Origin: JAFMJV01 sp963800275
GTDB lineage: Bacteria; Chloroflexota; Limnocylindria; Limnocylindrales; CSP1-4
Length of the DNA: 64,000 nucleotides
NCBI GenBank assembly: GCA_963800275.1
Contig: CAWDAI010000014.1
Coordinates: forward strand, 124,001 to 188,000
Reading direction: 5' to 3'
The translations under genes and the position numbers were made by a program. Below are positions 48,408 to 57,872 of the stretch, one piece after another (positions within the stretch are counted from its first letter, which is position 1; each line of letters opens with the position of its first letter). Below the pieces are notes generated by a model, which saw only the letters and a program-made list of their open reading frames with translations, was not told where the DNA came from and ran no database searches.

Positions 48408-50417
48408 GTGAGACTCGGTCGGACCGACAGGCCCCGGCGCATGGTGCTCATCATGCTCGCCTTCGTGCTCGTGGCGTCGGCGGCCACGGTGCGCCTTGGT
48501 CAGTGGCAGCTTGTGCGCGGCCCGGCTCTTGCAGCCCAGTTCGACGCCGTGATCGCAGCCAGCAGCGTGGAGGAGCCCGTCCGCGCTGACATCGTCGACC
48601 GCAAGGGCGTGGTCCTCGCTCGCACCAGCTCCTTCGATCAGCTGGTCGCGCACCCGGACCTCATCCCGCCCGAGGACGAACAGTCGCTCGTCAGCGCGCT
48701 CGGTGCCCTGCTCGACCTCGACGCGCGCCGACGAGACGAGTTTCTCGCCACCATCCGCGACGGTCGCGGCGGCGGCCGGCAGTACGTCCCCCTCGCGCCG
48801 CGGATCTCGCTCGAGGAGAGCGACAAGGTGGCCGATGCCATCGATGCCGGAGCGCTGGCCGGCATCGGGCTCGAGGCACAGGCCATACGCCGCTATCCGC
48901 GGGCCGGTGGCGAACCGAACACCACCCTCGCGAGCCAGGTGCTCGGCTACGTGCGCGCCGACGGCGTCGGCGGCAGCGGCCTCGAGCGTTACTACGACCA
49001 GGCCCTGACCACGCCTGACCCCAGCCGCGTGGACGTGGCCTCGGTCGATGCCCTCGGACTGGACCTGGCCAGCCTCGAGCCCGCGCCGTTGCAGCTGACG
49101 ATCGACGCGCAGCTCCAGAAGCAGGTGGAAAAGGAACTCACGATCGTCCTCAATGCCGACCACGCCAAGAGCGTGAGCGCGATCATCATGGACCCCAAGA
49201 ACGGCGCCATCCTGGCCGCCGCTTCTGCGCCAACCTATGACGCCGAGGATTTCGCCGCGATCGCCAACGACGACATGAACAAGCTGCGCAACCGCGTCTT
49301 CAGCGACCAGTACGAGCCCGGCTCCGTGCTGAAGATCTTCACCGTCACCGCGGCCCTCCAGCTGGGGGTGGTCACGCCGGACTCGCCGATCAAGGACCAG
49401 CGGGTCCTCGAGTTCTACGAGTACGACGTTCACAACGCCGACAAGAAGGCCATGCCGCACCTGACGGTGAAGAAGGCCATCGCCTACTCCCGCAACGTGG
49501 CCACGGCCAAGATCGCCCGCAAGCTGGGGTCGTCGGTGCAGAAGGCCGCCAGGCGGCTCTACAAGCTGTGGGACCAGGTCGGCCTGGTGGGAAGCACCGG
49601 CGTCGATATCTCCGGCGAGGCCGAGGGCAACGCCCACGACCCTCGGGTGAAGCCATGGGCGCCGGTGGATCTGGCCAACCGGGCCTTCGGCCAAGGCTCT
49701 GCGTTCACCCTGCCCCAGCTGGCCCGCGGCGCGTCCGTGCTCGTCAACGGCGGCTTCCTGGTGCAGCCGCACCTGGTGGTGGACGGCGAGCAGGCCCAGG
49801 TCGAGCCGGTACGAGTGCTCAAGGCGAAGGTGGCCCACCAGGCCAAGGACATCATGCGCTACGTCACCGGCGGCGTGCCCTGGTACGCCAAGGGCGCACT
49901 CATCCCCGGCTATGACATCGGCGGCAAGACCGGCACGGCCCAGATCTGGAGCACTGACATCGGCAACTGGAAGCCGGGCCGCTGGAACCACAGCTTCGTG
50001 GGTTTCATCGGCGGCCGCAAGCAGGAGTACGTCATCGCCCTGCGCATCGAGGAGCCGGTACCGTCAGGCACGGTCAGACAGGGTGACATCCCGCTCAATG
50101 TCCAGTCCTACCAGCTGTACCAGATGCTCGCGCGCGCGACCATCAAGTCCCTCGAGATGCGCAAGTCCAAGGACCCCGAGGCTGGACTGCCCATCCGCGG
50201 CAGCGAGGCGGCGTGGACGTTGACGCCACAGCGAGCGCGGGTCACGAAGCGCTCCAGCGACGAGTCGTCGTCGCGGGCTGCCGCCTCCGACACGGGCAAG
50301 AAAGCCAAGGCCAGGAAGGCCAAGGCCGGGAAGGGCGCCAAGGGGCCGCGGGCTGACGAAGCCGTCAAGGCTGCCGCTGCCGGCTCCGCGGACACCGCTG
50401 CGGCCGGGGATGGCTAG
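48408..50417 (+). CDS. ftsI: Class B penicillin-binding protein (FtsI-like transpeptidase)
   Basis: 669 residues from GTG 48408. One N-terminal membrane helix (RMVLIMLAFVLVASAATVRL), a PBP dimerisation region, then the transpeptidase domain with all three motifs: SVLK in YEPGSVLKIF, SRN in AYSRNVATAK and KTG in GGKTGTAQ. It cross-links septal peptidoglycan together with FtsW. The last ~70 residues are Lys/Ala rich and probably cytoplasmic-facing or flexible tail; no PASTA repeats. Gene order in the dcw cluster supports a division role. Confidence 0.93.
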   Translation: MRLGRTDRPRRMVLIMLAFVLVASAATVRLGQWQLVRGPALAAQFDAVIAASSVEEPVRADIVDRKGVVLARTSSFDQLVAHPDLIPPEDEQSLVSALGALLDLDARRRDEFLATIRDGRGGGRQYVPLAPRISLEESDKVADAIDAGALAGIGLEAQAIRRYPRAGGEPNTTLASQVLGYVRADGVGGSGLERYYDQALTTPDPSRVDVASVDALGLDLASLEPAPLQLTIDAQLQKQVEKELTIVLNADHAKSVSAIIMDPKNGAILAAASAPTYDAEDFAAIANDDMNKLRNRVFSDQYEPGSVLKIFTVTAALQLGVVTPDSPIKDQRVLEFYEYDVHNADKKAMPHLTVKKAIAYSRNVATAKIARKLGSSVQKAARRLYKLWDQVGLVGSTGVDISGEAEGNAHDPRVKPWAPVDLANRAFGQGSAFTLPQLARGASVLVNGGFLVQPHLVVDGEQAQVEPVRVLKAKVAHQAKDIMRYVTGGVPWYAKGALIPGYDIGGKTGTAQIWSTDIGNWKPGRWNHSFVGFIGGRKQEYVIALRIEEPVPSGTVRQGDIPLNVQSYQLYQMLARATIKSLEMRKSKDPEAGLPIRGSEAAWTLTPQRARVTKRSSDESSSRAAASDTGKKAKARKAKAGKGAKGPRADEAVKAAAAGSADTAAAGDG

Positions 50418-50441
50418 GCGTGGCAGGATGGCTCGACGTGC

Positions 50442-51902
50442 GTGACCGACCCGAGCTCCCGCCCCACCACGCGGCGTCGCAGGACGCCGCGCTGCGAATT
50501 CGATGCTGCCTGGCTGGCCGCTGCGGCCGACGGTGACCTGATCCGAGCAGGTAGCGGCACCGTCGGCGGCGGTGCCGTCGACTCGCGCGTGGTGGAGGAG
50601 GGCGACGTCTTCTTCGCGCTCCCCGGCGAGCGCACCGACGGCCATCGCTTCCTGGAGGCGGCCGTGGAGGCCGGAGCGGGCGCCCTGGTCGTCAGCGAGG
50701 AGCTACCGACCGAGCGCCTGGAGGCACTCACGCGCGACGGGCGCGTGAGCGTGGTACGGGTGCCGGACACGGCCGTGGCCCTGCGCTCGGTGGCGGCACG
50801 ATACCGCGACCGCTTCGAGCCCCTGGTGGTGGGCATCACCGGTTCGCTGGCCAAGACCTCGACCAAGGAGCAGGTGGCGGAGGTGCTCGAGGAGCATTAC
50901 CGGACCCTGCGCAACCCGGCCAACTGGAACAACGAGATCGGCCTGCCCCTGACCCTCTTGCGCCTGCGTCCAGAGCACGAGGCGGCGGTCCTGGAGATGG
51001 GCTTCTACGAGATCGGCGAGATCGCTCTCCTCGCGGGTATCGCCCGCCCCGCCATCGGGGTGGTCACGGCGGTGCGCGGCGTCCATCTGTCACGCGCCGG
51101 ATCCATCGAGGCCATCGAGGCCGGCAAGCGAGAGCTGGTCGAATCCCTGCCGGCCGACGGCTGGGCCGTGCTCAACGCCGACGATGAGCGCGTGCGCCAG
51201 ATGGCCTCGGCCACCCCTGCCGGCACCATCACCTACGGCTTCGCCGCAGATGCCGATGTGCGCGCGGACGAGGTCGTGTCCCTGGGCACCGAGGGCATGC
51301 GCTTCACGCTCCACGTGCACGGCGCGCGCTACGAGCTTCGGACCCCGGTCCTCGGTCGTCACGGCGTGCACAACGCACTGGCCGCGGTCGCCGTCGCCGA
51401 CCGCGCCGGGCTGGACATCGCAGAGATCATCACGGGCCTGGCCCGGCCCCTGCGCATGCCTCACCGATCGCAGCTGGTGCGGGCCGGTGCCTGGAACATC
51501 CTCGACGACTCCTATAACGCCTCTCCCGACGCCGTCCTGGCAGCCCTTGCCCTCCTCGGGGAGCTGCCAGGACGGCACATCGCGGTGCTCGGCGAGATGC
51601 TCGAGCTGGGCCCGCAGGCGGCGGCCGAGCACCGCCGCGTCGGACGCGGCGCCGTCGGGCTCGCCGACCAGCTCATCGTGGTCGGGGCAGGGGCCAGCGC
51701 TATCGCCGATGGTGCCCTCGCGGCCGGGCTCGCGCCCGAGGCGGTGCAGCTGGCGGCCGACCGTGACGAAGCCGCGGAGCTGCTGCTGGCGCAGCTGCGC
51801 GACGGCGACACCGTGCTGGTGAAGGCCTCGCGTGGCGCGGCGCTGGAGCTGCTCGTGGACCAGCTGGTGCTGGCGGCCGCGGGTGGCGAGGCACGGGCGT
51901 GA
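50442..51902 (+). CDS. murF: UDP-MurNAc-pentapeptide synthetase MurF
   Basis: 486 residues from GTG 50442. The N-terminal domain has GGGAVDSRVVEEGDVFFALPGERTDGH in family blocks; the ATP loop is GITGSLAKTSTKE; NWNNEIGLPL follows, and DDSYNASPDAVLAAL marks MurF rather than MurE. The ATP loop has Ala where the usual motif has Gly before Lys (GSxGKT). It adds D-Ala-D-Ala to the UDP-muramyl tripeptide. Its stop overlaps the mraY start (GTGA). Confidence 0.93.
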   Translation: MTDPSSRPTTRRRRTPRCEFDAAWLAAAADGDLIRAGSGTVGGGAVDSRVVEEGDVFFALPGERTDGHRFLEAAVEAGAGALVVSEELPTERLEALTRDGRVSVVRVPDTAVALRSVAARYRDRFEPLVVGITGSLAKTSTKEQVAEVLEEHYRTLRNPANWNNEIGLPLTLLRLRPEHEAAVLEMGFYEIGEIALLAGIARPAIGVVTAVRGVHLSRAGSIEAIEAGKRELVESLPADGWAVLNADDERVRQMASATPAGTITYGFAADADVRADEVVSLGTEGMRFTLHVHGARYELRTPVLGRHGVHNALAAVAVADRAGLDIAEIITGLARPLRMPHRSQLVRAGAWNILDDSYNASPDAVLAALALLGELPGRHIAVLGEMLELGPQAAAEHRRVGRGAVGLADQLIVVGAGASAIADGALAAGLAPEAVQLAADRDEAAELLLAQLRDGDTVLVKASRGAALELLVDQLVLAAAGGEARA

Positions 51903-52894
51903 TCGACATCGATGGCCAGAGCATCGTCTACGGCATCCTTATCGCCTTCGCCATCGTGGTCGTGCTCATGCCGGCCTTCATCCGCCTGCTCCGCCGCGTG
52001 GGCATGGGCAAACGCATCCGCCTGGAAGGCCCGGAGACCCACTACGCCAAGGAAGGCACCCCCGCCATGGGCGGTCTGCTCATCGTGCTGGTGGTGGTCG
52101 GCATCGCCGGCGCCATCGAGCTCGTGGCCGGCGGCTTCCTCGACGGCTCCACCATCGCGCCCATCGCCACCCTCGCCCTGGTGGGCCTGCTGGGCACTGC
52201 CGATGACTGGCTCAATGCCCGCACCGGCGACGGCATCAGCGCGACCCAGAAGCTGCTGTGGCAGACGGTGGTCGCAGGCGTGGTGGCCTGGCAGATCCAG
52301 AACACCTACCAGATCGACCAGCTGGCCGTGCCCTTCGTGGGCGCCGTCGACATCCACCCCGTCCTGTTCATCCTCATCGCCGCCTTCGCCATCGTGGCCA
52401 CCAGCAACGCGGTCAACATCACCGACGGGCTCGACGGCCTGGCCGGTGGCACGCTCATCTTCGCCTTCATCGGCTACATGGTCATCGCGCTCACCTTCCG
52501 CCAGCCCAACCTGGCCGAACTGTGCGCGCTCATCATCGGTGCCCTGCTCGCCTTCCTTTGGTTCAACGTCCACCCCGCCCAGATCTTCATGGGCGACTCG
52601 GGTTCGCTGGCCCTCGGGGCCACCCTGGCGGTGACCGCGGTGATCACGGGCCAGGTCCTGCTGCTGCCGCTGATCGGGCTCGTGTTCGTGTTGGAGACCG
52701 GCGCGGACATCCTGCAGATCGCTTCCTACAGGATCCGTGGCAAGCGCCTCTTCCGCATGGCCCCGCTCCATCATCACTTCGAGCTGGCCGGCTGGGACGA
52801 GGAGAAGATCACCCTCCGCTTCTGGATCGTGGGCGCGCTCGCGGCGCTCGTCGGCGTGGCCTTCTACATGGCCACCGTCGGACTGCTGAGTTGA
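51899..52894 (+). CDS. mraY: Phospho-MurNAc-pentapeptide translocase MraY
   Basis: 331 residues from GTG 51899 in the GTGA overlap. Ten membrane helices are likely. Signature motifs: KEGTPAMGGLL, LLGTADDWL, NAVNITDGLDGLAGGT, GDSGSLALGA and the His loop APLHHHFELAGWDE. It moves the phospho-MurNAc-pentapeptide to undecaprenyl phosphate to give lipid I. Translation is coupled with murF and murD. Confidence 0.95.
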   Translation: MIDIDGQSIVYGILIAFAIVVVLMPAFIRLLRRVGMGKRIRLEGPETHYAKEGTPAMGGLLIVLVVVGIAGAIELVAGGFLDGSTIAPIATLALVGLLGTADDWLNARTGDGISATQKLLWQTVVAGVVAWQIQNTYQIDQLAVPFVGAVDIHPVLFILIAAFAIVATSNAVNITDGLDGLAGGTLIFAFIGYMVIALTFRQPNLAELCALIIGALLAFLWFNVHPAQIFMGDSGSLALGATLAVTAVITGQVLLLPLIGLVFVLETGADILQIASYRIRGKRLFRMAPLHHHFELAGWDEEKITLRFWIVGALAALVGVAFYMATVGLLS

Positions 52895-54366
52895 CCAGCG
52901 TGGCGAACCGGGAGGCGGCCATCGACCTCGCCCGCCTGGACCTGCGCTCGTTCGAGGGCCGGCCCGCGGCCGTCCTCGGCTTCGCCCGCAGCGGGGTGGC
53001 CCTGACCCGTTTCCTGCTCGATCGTGGCGCTCGGGTAACGGTCTACGATGCCCGCCCCGCGGATCAGCTGGCCGAGTCCATCGCGGCCCTCGGTGGCCGG
53101 CAGCCGCGGCTGCTGCTCGGCCCGGAAGTCGAGCCGGCCGTCGCCCTGGAGGGGCAGGCCCTCATCTGCACCTCGCCCTCGGTCAGCAGTCGCTATCCCA
53201 CCACCGAGCCCCGCCTGCGCACGGCGCTGGCCGAGGTGGAAGCCGCCGGGCAGGTGCCCGTGGTGAGCGAGGTGGACCTCTTCCTGCGTCTGTGCCCCGC
53301 GGCCACCGTCGGCGTTACCGGCACCAAGGGCAAGACCACCACCAGCTCGCTGACCGCGGCGGTGCTGGCCGCGGGCACATCGCCGGTCATCCTCGGCGGC
53401 AACCTGGGCATCCCCCTCGTCGAGCGCCTGCCGGAGATCGGCTCGGGCCACCGCGTGGTGCTGGAGCTGTCGGAGCTGCAGCTGCCGACGCTCTCACGCG
53501 GGACGGATATCGCGGTCTACACCCACGTCACCTCCGACCATCTCGACCGCCACGGCAGCCTCGAGGCCTACCGCGCCGTCAAGCGGCGCCTGGCGGAGCT
53601 GCTGCCTCCTGGCGGCGCGCTCGTGCGCAACGACGACGACCCGGTGGTGTCGACCTACACGGCGCCCGCGGGGACCAGCCTCATCCGCTACGGACAGGCG
53701 CCGGCGACCGCCGATGGCGTGGGCGTGGCCGACGACTGGATCGTGGCCGGGGTCGAGCTGGTGCCGACCGGGCACGATGGTCGCATCGTGCCCCTGGCCG
53801 AGATCCCCCTACCCGGAAGACACAGCGTCAGCAACGTCCTCGCGGCCACCGCCGTGGGCTTGCTCTACGGCGTGGCTCCGGCTGCCATCGCCGAAGCGGT
53901 CCGCGACTTCCCGGGCGTCGAGCATCGCCTGGAGCACGTGGCCGAGGTGGCCGGCGTGAGCTACATCAACGACTCCCAGGGCACGCAGCCGGACGCAGTC
54001 ATCGCCGCCGTGCGCTCGTTCGAGCGTCCGCTGGTGCTCATCGCCGGTGGTCGCTCCAAGGGCGTGCCGGTGGCCTCGCTCGCCGCGGCGGTGGCCGAGC
54101 GCGTCACGGCCGCGGTCCTCATGGGCGAGACGGCCGCGGAGCTGGAAGCGGCCTTCCGTGAAGCCGGGCTGGCCCGGGTCGAGCAGGCCGGCTCCATGGA
54201 CCAGGCGGTCGAGCTGGCGAGCGCGATCGCGCGCGAGCAGACGCCCGCGACCGTCCTGCTCAGCCCGGCCGCCGCTTCGTTCGACATGTTCCGCGACTAC
54301 GAGGCCCGCGGCGCCGCCTTCAAGTCGGCCGTGACCGCGCTGGCAGCCGAGGAGGCCGATCGATGA
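52891..54366 (+). CDS. murD: UDP-MurNAc-L-Ala:D-Glu ligase MurD
   Basis: 491 residues from TTG 52891, which overlaps the mraY stop (TTGA); GTG 52900 is an alternative. VLGFARSGVALTRFL, GVTGTKGKTTTSSL (ATP loop), GGNLGIPL, ELSELQL and THVTSDHLDRHGS are typical of MurD. In the third domain the usual NDSKATN is NDSQGTQ, followed by LIAGGRSKG. It adds D-glutamate to UDP-MurNAc-L-Ala. Coupled to ftsW by ATGA. Confidence 0.92.
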   Translation: MTSVANREAAIDLARLDLRSFEGRPAAVLGFARSGVALTRFLLDRGARVTVYDARPADQLAESIAALGGRQPRLLLGPEVEPAVALEGQALICTSPSVSSRYPTTEPRLRTALAEVEAAGQVPVVSEVDLFLRLCPAATVGVTGTKGKTTTSSLTAAVLAAGTSPVILGGNLGIPLVERLPEIGSGHRVVLELSELQLPTLSRGTDIAVYTHVTSDHLDRHGSLEAYRAVKRRLAELLPPGGALVRNDDDPVVSTYTAPAGTSLIRYGQAPATADGVGVADDWIVAGVELVPTGHDGRIVPLAEIPLPGRHSVSNVLAATAVGLLYGVAPAAIAEAVRDFPGVEHRLEHVAEVAGVSYINDSQGTQPDAVIAAVRSFERPLVLIAGGRSKGVPVASLAAAVAERVTAAVLMGETAAELEAAFREAGLARVEQAGSMDQAVELASAIAREQTPATVLLSPAAASFDMFRDYEARGAAFKSAVTALAAEEADR

Positions 54367-55868
54367 TGGAATCCTTGCGCTTCCCGTGGGGAGACGGCGA
54401 CCGCGAGCGCGACCGGGAGGTGGCACCCAGCGCCTTCCGCCCTCGCACCAGCGGCAAGCGTGGCGACCGCGGGCGGCATGGCGGCCGGGCCCAGGCCACC
54501 CGTACGGTCCGGGCGGAGACGCCCAGGCGGCGCGCGGCCGTGTCCCGTTCGGTGCGGGCCACCCTGCCGGTGAAGGGCACGATCCACGGCTCCGCGCGCA
54601 TCGGTCGTGATGCCGTGCCGCACGACCCGGCGGTGGGTCGCGTGGTGCAGGGCCCGCAGCGCGAGCGACACGAACCCGACTATGTGCTGTTGGCGGTGGC
54701 CGTGGCGCTCGCCGCCCTGGGCATCCTCATGGTCTACTCGAGCGGCGGCCACAAGGCGGCCCTCGAGGGCAACGTCTTCGACGCCATCGCCGAGCAGCTC
54801 GGCTGGGGCCTGATCGGCGCGTTGGTGATGGTCGTGATGATGCGCATCGACTTTCGCTACTGGCGCACCTTCTCCGTGCTGGGCATGGCGGTGGCCGTGA
54901 TCCTGCTGCTGCTCGTGCTCGGTCCCCGCATCCCGCCACTCATCAACCCGGTCTACAACAATGGCGCGACCCGCTGGCTCCAGATCGGTTCGCTACCCAG
55001 CTTCCAGCCGACGGAGATCGCCAAGCTGGCCATCGTCCTGTTCCTGGCCCACTGGCTGGCCCAGCGGGGCGGCCAGGTCGGCTCCTTCCGTCGAGGCATG
55101 CTGCCGTTCCTGCTGATCCTGGGACCCATGGCCGTGCTCATCGTGGCCGAGCCCGACCTGGGCACGACCGGCGTCGTCGTGCTGGCGGCTTTCGCCATGT
55201 TCTTCGTGGCCGGTGGCAGCCTCCTGCAGATGCTCCTGCTCGTGCCCATCGGGCTCGCCGGGGTCGCCGCGGTGATCTTCAAGACGGACTACATGCAGAC
55301 CCGCCTGGAGATCTTCCAGGATCCCATGGCCGACCCCTCCGGGCCTGGCTACCAGACCTTCCGTGGCATCCAGGCCCTGGCCCATGGCGGCCTCACCGGC
55401 GCCGGGCTGGGCCAGAGTCAGAGCCAGTTGGTCGTGCCGGCGGCCCAGAACGACTTCATCTTCTCGGTCATCGGCCACGAGCTCGGCTTCCTCGGCGCGG
55501 TGCTGGTCATCGGCCTGTTCCTGCTGCTGGCCTGGCGCGGGATGCGCGTGGCCATGAACGCGCCCGACACCTTCGGCGGCCTGCTGGCTCTCGGCATCAC
55601 CGCCTGGCTCACGTTCCAGGCGCTCATCAACATCGGCGTGGTGGTCAGTCTCATCCCCATGACCGGTATGCCCCTCCCGTTCCTGAGCAAGGGCGGCACC
55701 TCGCTCGTGGTCGTCCTGGCGGCCGTGGGTATCCTTCTATCCATCTCCCGAGAGTCCGTTACCCGAGGTGCCGACACGCATGAGGATCCTCATCGCGGCC
55801 GGGGGCACCGGCGGCCACATCTATCCGGCTCTGGCCGTCGTGACCCAGCTGCGGAATCGCCCGCCTGA
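54363..55868 (+). CDS. ftsW: FtsW-type peptidoglycan polymerase (SEDS)
   Basis: 501 residues from ATG 54363 (ATGA overlap with murD). The first ~100 residues are an unusual Arg/Pro-rich cytoplasmic extension. The SEDS core starts at HEPDYVLLAVAVALAALGILMVYS and shows GATRWLQIGSLPSFQPTEIAKLA, AEPDLGTTGVV, GLTGAGLGQSQSQL, QNDFIFSVIGHELGFLGA and GMPLPFLSKGGTSLV. The C-terminus past SRESVTRG runs 89 nt into murG; an indel near 55760 could have removed an earlier stop. It polymerises glycan strands with the PBP. Confidence 0.92.
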   Translation: MMESLRFPWGDGDRERDREVAPSAFRPRTSGKRGDRGRHGGRAQATRTVRAETPRRRAAVSRSVRATLPVKGTIHGSARIGRDAVPHDPAVGRVVQGPQRERHEPDYVLLAVAVALAALGILMVYSSGGHKAALEGNVFDAIAEQLGWGLIGALVMVVMMRIDFRYWRTFSVLGMAVAVILLLLVLGPRIPPLINPVYNNGATRWLQIGSLPSFQPTEIAKLAIVLFLAHWLAQRGGQVGSFRRGMLPFLLILGPMAVLIVAEPDLGTTGVVVLAAFAMFFVAGGSLLQMLLLVPIGLAGVAAVIFKTDYMQTRLEIFQDPMADPSGPGYQTFRGIQALAHGGLTGAGLGQSQSQLVVPAAQNDFIFSVIGHELGFLGAVLVIGLFLLLAWRGMRVAMNAPDTFGGLLALGITAWLTFQALINIGVVVSLIPMTGMPLPFLSKGGTSLVVVLAAVGILLSISRESVTRGADTHEDPHRGRGHRRPHLSGSGRRDPAAESPA

Positions 55869-56922
55869 TCTCGAGGTGCGCTGGCTCGGCGGCTACCGGG
55901 GCCTGGAGGCGGACATCGTGCCCGCCCATGGGATCCCTCTGGACCGCCTGTGGCTGCGCTCGTTGCGCACGGTCGATGCCTCCATCAATACCATCCTCGA
56001 CCCCCTGCGCCTGGCAGCCTCGGTGCCGCAGGCGCTGGTGAGCCTGCTGCGCTGGCGACCGGACGCGATCTACAGCACCGGTGGATACGTGGCCATCCCG
56101 GTGCTGGCCGCCGCCGCCCTGCTGCGGATCCCCAGCGTGGTCTGGGAGGGCAACCGCATCCCCGGTCGCAGCGTCCGGCTCTCGGCACGGCTGGCATCAC
56201 TGCGCACGGTCTCCTTCGCGGGCGCAGGCGACAGCCTCCCGCCGCCGACGATGGTCACGGGCACGCCCATCCGCGCGCTCGCCGGCGAGGACCGCGCCGC
56301 CGCCCGGGCCCGGCTGGGCTTGCCGCCCGACCTGCCCATCCTGCTCGTCTTCGGTGGCTCGCAGGCCGTGCGCCGGCTGAACGAGGCCATGGCCGACGCG
56401 ATCGGCGACCTCGTGCAGCGCTGTTGCGTGGTCCACGTGGCCGGCCCGTCGGCCATCGAGCAGGCCGAGGCCTTGCGGGCGGCGCTGCCGTCCGGGCTGC
56501 ACGACCGCTACCGACCCTTCGCCTTCCTGATCGAGGACATGGATGCGGCCCTCGTCGCCGCGGACCTGCTGGTGGGCCGGGCCGGCTCCTCCACCCTGGC
56601 GGAGGCGGCAGCCGCGGGCCTGCCCATGATCGTGGTGCCCTATCCCCACGCCGCGGCCCACCAACGGGCCAACGCGGCCGAGATGGTGGAGGCCGGGGCG
56701 GCGCTGTTGATCGATGACGAAGACCTCGACGGCGACGCCCTCCGCCGTGCCTGCGATCTGCTCTTCGAGCCGCGACTGGGCGAGATGTCGGCAGCGGCCA
56801 GGCGGGTCGGCCGACCGGGCAGCGCAGCGGCCACGGCCGGCCTGCTGGAGGACCTCGTGGCGCATCGCCCGCTGCCGACGCAAGCGGAGCTGGACGAGCG
56901 GACCAGGGCACTGCCGGCGTGA
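55780..56922 (+). CDS. murG: Lipid II synthase MurG (GlcNAc transferase)
   Basis: 380 residues from ATG 55780, with GAGGTG upstream. Start MRILIAAGGTGGHIYPALAV is the family N-terminus; GGYVAIPVLAAA, FGGSQAVRRLNEAM, FIEDMDAALVAADLLVGRAGSSTLAEAAAAG and PYPHAAAHQRANA (in blocks) are all MurG. It adds GlcNAc to lipid I on the inner membrane face. It overlaps ftsW by 89 nt and murB by 4 nt (GTGA). Confidence 0.94.
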   Translation: MRILIAAGGTGGHIYPALAVVTQLRNRPPDLEVRWLGGYRGLEADIVPAHGIPLDRLWLRSLRTVDASINTILDPLRLAASVPQALVSLLRWRPDAIYSTGGYVAIPVLAAAALLRIPSVVWEGNRIPGRSVRLSARLASLRTVSFAGAGDSLPPPTMVTGTPIRALAGEDRAAARARLGLPPDLPILLVFGGSQAVRRLNEAMADAIGDLVQRCCVVHVAGPSAIEQAEALRAALPSGLHDRYRPFAFLIEDMDAALVAADLLVGRAGSSTLAEAAAAGLPMIVVPYPHAAAHQRANAAEMVEAGAALLIDDEDLDGDALRRACDLLFEPRLGEMSAAARRVGRPGSAAATAGLLEDLVAHRPLPTQAELDERTRALPA

Positions 56923-57872
56923 GCCGCCTCGCCCCTGATGCCGTCCGCGCGCTGACCACCGACATCGGTCGGCGGCTGGGCATGCGCGTGCGACATGATG
57001 TGCCGCTGGCGCCCTATACGACCATGCGCGTGGGCGGACCGGCCGACCTGTTCGTCGAGGCCCGCAACCTCTTCGAGCTGCGCGGGATCATCCGCTACGC
57101 GCGCAGCCGCGACGTCCCGCTCTTCCTCATCGGGCGCGGCTCGGACCTGGTGGTCAGCGATCTGGGCATCGGCGGCCTGGTGGTCCTGGTGCGGGCCGGC
57201 GGGCTGCGCATCGAGGGCGAGCGACTCACCGTCGAGGCCGGCGTCCAGATGGCCAAGGTCGCGACCGAGGGCAAGAAGGCCGGCCTCAGCGGCCTCGAGT
57301 TCGGGCTGGCCATCCCCGGTACGGTCGGCGGCGCGGTCTGGGCCAATGCCGGGGCCCACGGCGCCGATGTGCGCGGGGTCCTGGTCGAGGCCCTGGTCGC
57401 GGGTGCCGATGGCGAAGAGCGGAGCCTCGGGCCGGAAGCGCTGGGCATGAGCTATCGCCAGACGGCCCTGAAGGAGGGTGTGCCGGGCCGGCCGGACGTG
57501 GTGCTCGCGGCCAGCTTCGCCCTGGAGCCCGCCGACTCCGATACCATCGCCGAGCGACTCGCCGACATCCGGCGCTGGCGGCAGGAGCACCAGCCGATCG
57601 GCCAGAAGTCGGCCGGCAGCGTCTTCCGCAACCCCGACGGCGGATCTGCCGGGCGCATCATCGACGAGCTGGGCTTGAAGGAGCGCCGCGTGGGTGGCGC
57701 GATGGTGAGTCCCAAGCACGCCAACTTCATCGTCAACACCGGTGACGCCACCGCGGCCGACATCCGCGCCCTCGGTGACCTCGTGCGCGACAGCGTGCTC
57801 CGCGAGCGGGGCATCGAGCTGCGCTACGAGGTCGAGTTCGTGGGTGAGCTGGCCCACACGGAGGACACATGA
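56919..57872 (+). CDS. murB: UDP-N-acetylenolpyruvoylglucosamine reductase MurB
   Basis: 317 residues from GTG 56919 in the GTGA overlap. FAD-binding: NxxxHT-like PYTTMRVGGPADLFVE, GRGSDLVVSDLGI, GLEFGLAIPGTVGGAVWANAGAHGAD in blocks; catalytic Ser in SAGSVFRNP; C-terminal GGAMVSPKHANFIVN. It reduces UDP-GlcNAc-enolpyruvate to UDP-MurNAc with NADPH. murC, which often precedes murB, is absent here. Confidence 0.94.
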   Translation: MSRLAPDAVRALTTDIGRRLGMRVRHDVPLAPYTTMRVGGPADLFVEARNLFELRGIIRYARSRDVPLFLIGRGSDLVVSDLGIGGLVVLVRAGGLRIEGERLTVEAGVQMAKVATEGKKAGLSGLEFGLAIPGTVGGAVWANAGAHGADVRGVLVEALVAGADGEERSLGPEALGMSYRQTALKEGVPGRPDVVLAASFALEPADSDTIAERLADIRRWRQEHQPIGQKSAGSVFRNPDGGSAGRIIDELGLKERRVGGAMVSPKHANFIVNTGDATAADIRALGDLVRDSVLRERGIELRYEVEFVGELAHTEDT

